Origin: JAYZDP01 sp036337765
GTDB lineage: Bacteria; Acidobacteriota; Thermoanaerobaculia; Multivoradales; Multivoraceae
Reading direction: 5' to 3'
DNA length: 10,974 nucleotides
NCBI GenBank assembly: GCA_036337765.1
Contig: JAYZDP010000128.1
Location: forward strand, 1-10,974
Part shown: piece after piece, positions 1 to 6,400 of the stretch
Layout of the letters: each line of letters begins with the position of its first letter
Position numbering within the stretch: the first letter of the stretch is position 1
Program-made: the position numbers and the translations under genes
Notes under the pieces: model-generated
What the model was told of the DNA's origin: nothing
The model's input: the letters and a program-made list of their open reading frames with translations, nothing else
Database searches by the model: none

Positions 1-116
1 GTCGGGGGGGGGGCGGTTGCTTCTCACGAGCGGCAGCGGCACTCGGCAGAGAGGCTACGTGAGCGCGCCTGGCGCTCAGGAAGAAGGGGCGGGGGGCCAG
101 GCCGAGATCGCGGCTT
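1..116. other. Contig-edge sequence with G10 run and no supported gene
   Basis: Bases 4-13 are ten consecutive G. Downstream of Trp107 of the deiodinase-like frame, none of the three minus-strand frames gives sequence resembling that family. The stretch is probably low-quality or chimeric contig end, or the site where the gene is truly broken. I see no other gene in it. Confidence 0.4.
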
Positions 117-437
117 CCACCCGTCGATCGGGTGCGCCTCCTGAATGTAGATGCACAAGAAGTCCACCGCGCTGCGGTATCACCGGTAGATCTCGTTCAG
201 GCGGCCTGTCTGAGCGCGGAAGGGCGGTCAGGTGTAGGAGCCGAAGATCAGAGCGACGGGCCGACCCCGGTGATCGGCGAGCCTGCGCGACCCGCCGCTG
301 CGGGTGCCCTGTGCCGTGAGCATCTCGAGCTCGAAGTCGGGAGCCTCGGCGAGATCCATCTCGCCGCCGGCGAGGCGCCGCATGAAGTCCATGATGAGCG
401 ACCTCGGAGCCTTCGCGTTCGTGGCCGGTTCCGTCAT
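24..437 (-). CDS. Deiodinase-like thioredoxin-fold protein, candidate selenoprotein with two in-frame TGA codons
   Basis: Read plainly, the frame from ATG 437 stops after 69 residues at TGA 230-228. Read through that TGA it continues PPFRAQTGRLNEIYR, meets a second TGA at 182-180, then YRSAVDFLCIYIQEAHPIDG and Trp107 (bases 119-117), and finally stops at 26-24. Residues 60-74 (PVALIFGSYT, TGA, PPFR) match the iodothyronine deiodinase active site FGSxTUPPF, with the TGA exactly at the selenocysteine position, and EAHPIDGW at 100-107 matches the family's EAHxxDGW block with its catalytic-region histidine. The fold is thioredoxin-like, so a redox role is likely; iodothyronine chemistry is not implied. 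After Trp107 the tail (108-137) no longer resembles the family, and the known proteins are longer. The gene follows the PLP enzyme by 42 bases. An in-frame TGA at 443-441 blocks a longer start; ATG 392 (residue 16), preceded by GAGG about 9 bases away, is an alternative start. Possibilities: a real selenoprotein hit by sequence errors at the contig edge, or a decaying gene. Confidence 0.6.
60..78. repeat. Perfect 7-bp inverted repeat with 5-base loop
   Basis: TGAGCGC (60-66), loop GCCTG (67-71), GCGCTCA (72-78). It lies past the recognisable part of the deiodinase-like gene. No T run follows on either strand, so it is not a standard intrinsic terminator, although its place at the end of the operon would suit one. 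Confidence 0.35.
197..213 (-). promoter_or_regulatory. Possible bacterial SECIS hairpin after the candidate Sec codon
   Basis: Beginning 14 bases after the TGA at 230-228, the minus strand reads TCAG, a 9-base loop ACAGGCCGC, then CTGA, a 4-bp stem. A competing small hairpin CAGG-CCG-CCTG lies inside it. The distance fits bacterial SECIS elements, whose upper hairpin sits within about 16-37 bases of the UGA, and the loop contains GG. The stem is short and such hairpins are common in GC-rich DNA, so this is only suggestive. Confidence 0.3.
228..230 (-). other. Candidate selenocysteine (UGA) codon
   Basis: This TGA falls between SYT and PPFR, the position of the catalytic selenocysteine in deiodinases. 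The other confident genes here mostly end in TGA, so TGA is a normal stop in this genome and any recoding would have to be local. No selenocysteine machinery (selA, selB, selC, selD) is in the window. Confidence 0.55.
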
Positions 438-479
438 GACTCATGGTAGCGCCTTTCTGAGATGGCGGCCGGCGCTCGG

Positions 480-1460
480 TCAGAGGTAGCCACGCTCCCG
501 CATCCAGTCGTCGTTGTAGATGGTGGACAGATAGCGGGCGCCGGAGTCCGGGAAGATGGTGACGATGCGAGCTTCGGGGCCGAGGCCCGCGGCAACCTGG
601 CGAGTTCCCCACAGGGCGGCTCCGCTGGAGCCGCCCACGAGCATCGCCTCGGAGCGGGCCAGGTCGCGCGCGGCGAGGAAGGCCTCGCCGTCTGTGACCT
701 GGATCATGTCGTCGATCAGCTCCCACTCCGGACAGTCGATGAGCTCTTCGTCGCCAAGTCCTTCGAGCACGTAGGGGCCTGGTTCGCAGACCTCGCCGGT
801 CTTGAAGTAGCCGGTGAAGATCGAGCCCTCGATGTCGACCGCAACGATCCGGACCGACGGGTCCTGCTCCTTGAGATAGCGGGCTACGCCCGAGATGGTG
901 CCCCCGGTACCGATGCCGGCGACCACGACGTCGACACGGCCCTCCATCTGGCGCCAGATCTCCGGACCCGTGGTGGCGTAGTGGGCGGCATTGTTCGAGC
1001 GGTTGTTGTGCTGATCGGGGAAGAAAGCGTTGGGAGTCTCTTCGGCTACTCTTCGGGCTCTGCGGTTGTAGCTGTCAGGATGGTCGGCCGGTAGATCACC
1101 GTCGACCAGCACGAGCTCCACTCCCAGCGCGCGCAGACAGTCGAGCTTCTCCTTCGAGGTCTGTGAGCGCACCACCATCTTGCAGCCGAGACCTTCCTGG
1201 GCCGCCATCATCGCCAGCCCCATGGCGGTGTTGCCCGACGAGGCCTCGACCAGGCTGTCGCCGACCCTCAACCGCCCATCCTCGAGCGCCTCCAGCACCA
1301 GGTGGCGGGCCATCCGATCCTTGATCGAGCCCATGGGATTCATGAACTCGAGTTTCGCCCAGACCTGACAGCCAAGCCCTTCGACCGATCGACGCAGGCG
1401 CACAAGCGGCGTGGTGCCGACGGCGTCAGAGAAGCGCTCGTAGACCCGGAGATCGCTCAA
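480..1460 (-). CDS. PLP-dependent cysteine synthase / cystathionine beta-synthase-like enzyme
   Basis: Fold-type II PLP enzyme that would catalyse beta-replacement on an activated serine (O-acetylserine plus sulfide to cysteine, or serine plus homocysteine to cystathionine). It has 326 residues, so only the catalytic domain; there is no C-terminal Bateman (CBS-pair) module. Lys47 in GSIKDRMA is the expected Schiff-base lysine; SSGNTAMGLA at 74-83 is the substrate/PLP loop; GTGGTISG at 184-191 binds the PLP phosphate; GGSSGAA at 276-282 is near the pyridine nitrogen. The block NNRSNNAAHYATTGPEIW and the end PDSGARYLSTIYNDDWM favour cystathionine-beta-synthase-like members over classic CysK, but the motifs do not settle the substrate. 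The start is TTG at 1460, 11 bases after the dinB stop; no in-frame ATG or GTG lies between the two, and AGGA at 1473-1470 sits 9 bases upstream of TTG. The ATG at 1470 is out of frame. The stop is TGA at 482-480. Confidence 0.92.
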   Translation of the reverse strand: MSDLRVYERFSDAVGTTPLVRLRRSVEGLGCQVWAKLEFMNPMGSIKDRMARHLVLEALEDGRLRVGDSLVEASSGNTAMGLAMMAAQEGLGCKMVVRSQTSKEKLDCLRALGVELVLVDGDLPADHPDSYNRRARRVAEETPNAFFPDQHNNRSNNAAHYATTGPEIWRQMEGRVDVVVAGIGTGGTISGVARYLKEQDPSVRIVAVDIEGSIFTGYFKTGEVCEPGPYVLEGLGDEELIDCPEWELIDDMIQVTDGEAFLAARDLARSEAMLVGGSSGAALWGTRQVAAGLGPEARIVTIFPDSGARYLSTIYNDDWMRERGYL

Positions 1461-1469
1461 GGGCGCCCA

Positions 1470-1473
1470 TCCT
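1470..1473 (-). promoter_or_regulatory. Shine-Dalgarno supporting the TTG start of the PLP enzyme
   Basis: AGGA on the minus strand, straddling the dinB TAG stop and 9 bases from the TTG at 1460. It decides between this TTG and the nearby ATG at 1470, which is out of frame with the enzyme. Confidence 0.55.
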
Positions 1474-2707
1474 AGCCGCCGCGCGATCGCTGGCGATCGC
1501 GGATCTTCGAGGTCGCGACCCAGACAGCGTCGTAGCCGAACTTCTCGCGGATGGAGTCCACTGCTTCGTTGCGCCGCCGATCGTCCTCGAATAGGCCGAG
1601 CTGGTCGTCGAAGAAGCCGAGGTTCGAGAGCTGGATGCCGAGCAGTCGGATCGGGGTGCGACGGGTGCGTGCCTTGGTGTAGAGCTCGTGGACGACCGGG
1701 TAGATCTCGAACTCGGAGCAGGTTGGGTGGATGGTGCGCGCCCGGGTCAGAGTCTCGAAGTCGGCGTAGCGCATCTTGAGAGTGACCGTACGCGCCTTCA
1801 CGCCGCGCTTGCGAGCTCTCCAGCAGACCCGCTCGGCGAGGGAGCAGAGGCGGGCATCGATGGTTGACGGGTTGCCGGTGTCCTCCTTGAAGGTACGCTC
1901 GTTGGAGATCGATCCGACGATGTTGCCCTCGATGTCGTGCTCGCGGAAGGTGGGGCGGTCACGGCTGAGATCGGACGATCCCTCGCCGCGGGCGCCGCGT
2001 TGCACGTGCTCGGCCCAGGCGCCGAAGATCGCCTTAAGGCGGTTCGCGGGCGCGGTGGCGATCTGACCCAGGCGCTCGATGCCGGCCTCGCCTAGCTTCT
2101 CGGCAGCCACCGGACCGATGCCTGGGAGTTTTCGTACCGGTAGTGGAGCGAGTACCTCGGCCTCGGTGCCTGCCGTCACCAGCATCACGCCCGCCGGCTT
2201 AGCCAGCCCACTCGCCACCTTGGCCATCGAGGGGCTGGTGGCGATGCCTGCACTCGAGGGTAGGCCCAGCTCGGCCTTGATCTCACGGGTCAGCCGTTCG
2301 ACGGTGTTTCGGATGGTGGTGTCGTCGTCGGCATCACCGCTTCTCCTGTACATCCGCTCGCAGCCCGCGAAGTCCATGTACATCTCGTCGATCGAGGCCA
2401 CCTGCAGCACTGGCGTGAAGTCGGCGGCGATTTCGCGCACCTTCTTGGCGTATTCACCGTAGGTGTCGTGGCGCACCGGCAGGTGCACGGCATCCGGCGC
2501 GAGGCGGCCGGCGTTTGTGAGTGACATCCCCGAGCGCACCCCGGAGGCGCGCACCTCGTAGCTGCACGCAGTCACCACGCCACGACTGCCGGGCCGGCCA
2601 CCGACGATGACCGGCTTGCCCTCGAGTGAGGGGTCCATCACTCTCTCCACCGACACGAAGAACGTGTCCAGGTCGAGGCAACAGATCCTCGGAGCCGCCG
2701 CCGTCAT
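1472..2707 (-). CDS. dinB: DNA polymerase IV (Y-family, DinB)
   Basis: Error-prone translesion DNA polymerase, 411 residues, a normal length for the family. The palm motif CLDLDTFFVSVE carries the first metal ligand Asp12 and the steric-gate region Phe16-Phe17; the commoner form begins HxDMD, so the Leu before Asp12 is slightly unusual. The second catalytic motif is SIDEMYMDF with Asp107 and Glu108. A helix-hairpin-helix LPGIGPVAAEKL sits at 194-205, followed by the little-finger domain. QLGLF at 369-373 matches the beta-clamp binding consensus QLxLF, so the protein should be recruited to the sliding clamp. I start it at ATG 2707, which overlaps the ABC permease stop as ATGA; the frame runs open to 3316, but that extension lies in the permease gene and has no polymerase character. 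The stop is TAG at 1474-1472, the only non-TGA stop among the confident genes. Sharing an efflux operon by start/stop overlap is uncommon for dinB. No LexA-type operator is visible next to it. Confidence 0.95.
   Translation of the reverse strand: MTAAAPRICCLDLDTFFVSVERVMDPSLEGKPVIVGGRPGSRGVVTACSYEVRASGVRSGMSLTNAGRLAPDAVHLPVRHDTYGEYAKKVREIAADFTPVLQVASIDEMYMDFAGCERMYRRSGDADDDTTIRNTVERLTREIKAELGLPSSAGIATSPSMAKVASGLAKPAGVMLVTAGTEAEVLAPLPVRKLPGIGPVAAEKLGEAGIERLGQIATAPANRLKAIFGAWAEHVQRGARGEGSSDLSRDRPTFREHDIEGNIVGSISNERTFKEDTGNPSTIDARLCSLAERVCWRARKRGVKARTVTLKMRYADFETLTRARTIHPTCSEFEIYPVVHELYTKARTRRTPIRLLGIQLSNLGFFDDQLGLFEDDRRRNEAVDSIREKFGYDAVWVATSKIRDRQRSRGG
1483..1500. repeat. Two GCGATCGC palindromes separated by 2 bases
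   Basis: GCGATCGC at 1483-1490 and again at 1493-1500, within the last codons of dinB (encoding the Arg-rich tail RDRQRSRGG). Each octamer is self-complementary. GCGATCGC is over-represented in some genomes (the cyanobacterial HIP1 core), but one pair here shows nothing of the kind. Function unknown; may be chance or reflect the Arg-rich tail. Confidence 0.5.
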
Positions 2708-3414
2708 CCCCCGAGCATACGCTCGCGGCGGTTGGCGCGCATTAATGCCCGGGCGAGGATACCGGCGATGGCCAGCGCCACGCCAACTCGGTTCTGCAGC
2801 GTCCAAGCGAAGACCTCGGCCGGATCGGCGTTGTCGAGCGCGTACGGGTTCCAGCTCGGCGAGATCCGTACCTGGTTGTCGCCGAAGCCGGTAATCAGGC
2901 CGTTGAAGGCGAGGATGGCGACCGTTGTCATGGCCCCGGCGGCTTCGCTGCGGAAGAGCGTTGCCATCGCCATCGACAGCACCAGGTAAAAGGCCGCTGC
3001 CTGGAAAGCCCCATAGAGAGCCATGGTCGGAAAGGGGGTGAAGAAGATCCACGCCAGCGATGCCAGAAGAGCTTCTGCCGTCAGCAGGATGAGAAGCGAC
3101 GCGGTGAGCTTCGCGTACCAGACACGTATGCAGCCACCCGGCACCGTGTAGGTGATCTCGAGGCTGCGCCCGTCGATCTCTCCGGCGATGATGCGCAGTC
3201 CGAGAAAGAGTGCCAGCAAGGTCAGCGGGAAGCCGATCAGCGCCCCCTGTGCCGATTGCGGCTCGAAGCCGTCCTCGAGGCCGAGCACAATGATGCCGGC
3301 CTGGAACAGCAGCCAAAGGAGCGGCAGCAGGGGCATCAGCCAGAAGCGATGGCCGGCGATGGTGATCGCCGCCAGCCGCAGGAGCTCGATCCTGCCGCGG
3401 ATGCGCCCACTCAC
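2704..3414 (-). CDS. ABC-2-type transporter permease, six membrane segments
   Basis: Membrane subunit of an ABC exporter, 236 residues, presumed partner of the ATPase domain encoded just upstream. Hydrophobic segments lie at about 22-45, 58-78, 103-126, 131-154, 159-177 and 209-224. Between segments 2 and 3 is the stretch AGEIDGRSLEITYTVPGG, which resembles the conserved cytoplasmic loop of ABC-2 permeases that contacts the ATPase. The start is GTG at 3414: it overlaps the preceding TGA as GTGA and has a strong Shine-Dalgarno GGAGG at 3425-3421 with 6-base spacing, the best ribosome site in the window. The TGA stop at 2706-2704 overlaps the dinB ATG. ABC-2 exporters need two membrane subunits, so this protein could homodimerise or pair with the four-segment insertion in the fusion protein. 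Family assignment rests on topology and the loop; substrate unknown. Confidence 0.85.
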   Translation of the reverse strand: MSGRIRGRIELLRLAAITIAGHRFWLMPLLPLLWLLFQAGIIVLGLEDGFEPQSAQGALIGFPLTLLALFLGLRIIAGEIDGRSLEITYTVPGGCIRVWYAKLTASLLILLTAEALLASLAWIFFTPFPTMALYGAFQAAAFYLVLSMAMATLFRSEAAGAMTTVAILAFNGLITGFGDNQVRISPSWNPYALDNADPAEVFAWTLQNRVGVALAIAGILARALMRANRRERMLGG

Positions 3415-6400
3415 GCGATGCCTCCGGTATGTGCCTGCTCCAGCAGCCAGAGGTAGCCGTCCTCTAGCGATGAGTCGAGCGGCTTCGCGTCAGGTACCGG
3501 GGCGCTCTCCGCCAGGATGCGCCTCACGGTGGTGCCATCGACGCCGGGGGTCTCCTCGGCCAGGATCGAGCCCGGCACGGGCACGGCCTCCTCCTCGGCA
3601 GGGCCACGGGTCTCCCACACCTTGCCATGGGCGACATTCGCGAGGGCCTCCGGTGCGCCATCGAAGGTGAGTCGGCCACGCGCCATGACCAGCACCCGCT
3701 CGCATGCGACGGCCACATCTTCGACGACGTGGGTGGAGAACAGCACGATCCTGTCGCGTGCCAGCCGCGCCAGCAGGTTGCGGAAGCGGATGCGCTCTCT
3801 CGGGTCGAGGCCGACCGTGGGCTCGTCGACGATGATGATCGACGGCAGCCTCAAGAGCGTTCGGGCCACGGCGACCCGCTGGCGCATGCCACCGGAGAGC
3901 TCCTTGATCCTGGTGTCGGCCTTCTCCGACAGGCCGACCTCGCTCAACAGGCTGTCGACGCGCTCGGCACGAATGCCGGGCTCGAGGTCGTAGAGTGCCG
4001 CGAAGTAGCTCAGATACTCCTTCGGCGAGAGGCTGCCGGGAAGTCCGGCATCCTGCGGCAGATAGCCAACCCAGCGGGCGAGGACCTTCTGCACCTTCCG
4101 TAGCGGTACGCCGCCGAGCGAGATGGTGCCGCGAGTCGGGTCGAGGATTCCGGCAAGCTGTCTGAGGAGCGTCGTTTTGCCGGCGCCGTTCGGGCCGAGG
4201 ATTCCGATCATCCCCTTCTCGACCCGAAAGCTCACCGCCGCGAGCGCCAGCACCGGATCGCTCGGCAGGTCGAGCCCACCCAGCCTGCGCGCGATCCGTC
4301 GCAACAGGGTGCGTGGATAGCGTAGGGCGCCACTGTCGACGCGCTCCTCGATCAGGCCTCTCGATTGGCGCACCGCGCTGCGCCGGGCAAGTTGGCCGAT
4401 GGCCAGCAGAATCGAGCCAGCGATCGGCCAGAAAGGCGACACCAGGTCGTCACCGCCGGCGATGCGAGGCGCGAGGATCATCACCCAGGTGAAGGCACCC
4501 AGTACCGCCCACGGGACCACCGCGGCAAGCAGGCCCTCGAGACCCCCGGGGTCGACGGCGCCAGCCGCATTGACTTTGCCTCGTGCGCGTCGGATCTCGT
4601 GGAGGAAACGCACCCCGCAGGCCGAGACCAGGAGCCAATAGAACAGGCGCCACATGCCACCCTGGACGTTCAGCGCCAGGGCCGCGAAGGCGCTGCCCAA
4701 AAGCAGGGCCGGTAGCAAAGCACCGACCGCGTCACGTGGATCGAAGGCGCTGCCGCCGGTGGCCACGACCTTGGCCGCGAAGTCCTTGGGGGCCTGTATC
4801 GCTCGACGGATCGGGCCCGGCACGCCGTAGACCTTGCGTAGGTGGCGCACCTCGAGAACCGGCGGTCCGGCACGGGTGTCCGGCTCGTTGACCTCTACCC
4901 GACGGAAGACGAACACCGCCACGGCCAGCAGCACCCCACCCACGAGCAGCGAGCTGACGATCTGCCACAGCAGCGAAGTGAGGGTTTCAGTGACGATCAG
5001 AGTGGTCATGATTCCAACCGTCGAGCCCAGCCAGGCGACGACCAACCACGGACCGACCCGTGCGAACAGCGTGTCAAGCTTCTGCAGCAGGATGAAGCCG
5101 ACCGGGATGATCAGCAGCGTCAGGAGTGTCGAGGTCACGAGACCACCCATGACGATGGTCGCGAACGGCGGCCAGATCTCGTTCTCGCGGCCCGTCGCCA
5201 GCGCCAGCGGCCATAGCCCCGCCACGGTCGTCGCTGTGGTCATCAGCACCGGCCGGGTGCGCTCCCGCACCGAGGCCAGGGCCGCCGCGCCCGGCGACCA
5301 GCCGGCCCCCAGTACCTTCTGCTGCATGCGGTCCACCAGCAGGATCGCGGGATTGACGGTCAGGCCGAAGAGTGCGAGCGCGCCGAGTAGCGCCATCATG
5401 CTCAGCGGCATGCCGGCGAAGACCAGCGCCCAGGTCGCGCCGAGAAGCGTCAGCGGCAGGGCGAGCAGGACCAGAACGGGCAGGGTCAGCGACTCGAAGG
5501 TCATCGCCAGAACGAGAAAGAGCAGCAGCACGACCGGAACGAGAATCCGCCGGAACCAGTTGGTGGTCTCTTCGCCCGACGACACCTCGACGGTGAAGCC
5601 TCGCGGCCGCGGCACCGAGCGGATGGTCGAAGCGATCTGCTCCTCGATCGCGAGGCGGGTTGGCCCGGTCTCGGGCACGCCGTCAGACAGTCGGTACAGG
5701 ACTTCCATCTCGCGCCGGCCGTTGTGATGGACGATGGTTGGCGGTGCGGGCATACGGCGCATGCTCGCGAGCGCCGCTATCGGCACGACTCCGGCTTCGG
5801 TCTGCAGCCGTAGGCGGCTCAGCTCCTGCTGTGCACCTCGGTTGGCGCGCGCGTTGGTGCGCTCCACGACCATCGGCAGCTCGCGGCCCGTGCGAAGTAC
5901 GAAGCCGTTACGAATGCGCTCGCCCTCCCGGCCGGCGAGGGCGAGCGTGGGGAGTACCTGGTCGAGGGTCAGGCCAAAGGCCTCGAAGGCGCGCCGATTG
6001 GGCTCGACCCAGATCTCCTCGATGCCCGGGGCCACCGACATCCAGGAGCGCTGGATCTGTGGAATCGAGTCGAGCCGCAGACGCACGTCCAGCGCGAGAC
6101 GCTCGAGGTCGGCGCTGTCAGGTCCCGACAGCACGACCTTTGCCGGCCCGCTGCCCAGCGCCGCCTGAACGTTGGCATCGCCACCCCCGCGCCCACCGAG
6201 CTCCTCCTCGCCGGGGCGAAGGATCTGTAGGCCGTCGACCTCCCGGGCGGCCTCATGTGCGACCTGGCGAACGCGCGCGGCGCTGAGGTTGGGTGGGCGC
6301 TCGGCCTCGTCGACCAGATTGATCGTGATGGAGCCACCGTCCTCCTGCACGAACGACTCGACCGTTTCTACGCCCTCGATCTCGAGCACGGCGCGCTCCA

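Noticed and set aside
438..479. A terminator or promoter between the PLP enzyme and the deiodinase-like gene
   Set aside because: The 42-base gap has GC-rich self-complementary bases around GCCGGC but no T run, and is too short for a clear promoter.
76..726. A 216-residue minus-strand open frame across the end of the PLP enzyme and the deiodinase-like gene
   Set aside because: Arg-, Gly- and Pro-rich shadow composition; it overlaps two frames with clear family motifs. I kept only the note about its ATG at 444.
1472..3316. A 614-residue open frame containing dinB with a long N-terminal extension
   Set aside because: The first 203 residues lie in the ABC permease gene in another frame and look like shadow translation (Arg- and Gly-rich, no domain). 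The polymerase starts at ATG 2707 with an ATGA overlap.
4834..5727. A 297-residue plus-strand open frame
   Set aside because: Antisense to the conserved membrane region of the fused RND pump; Ser/Arg/Thr-rich shadow.
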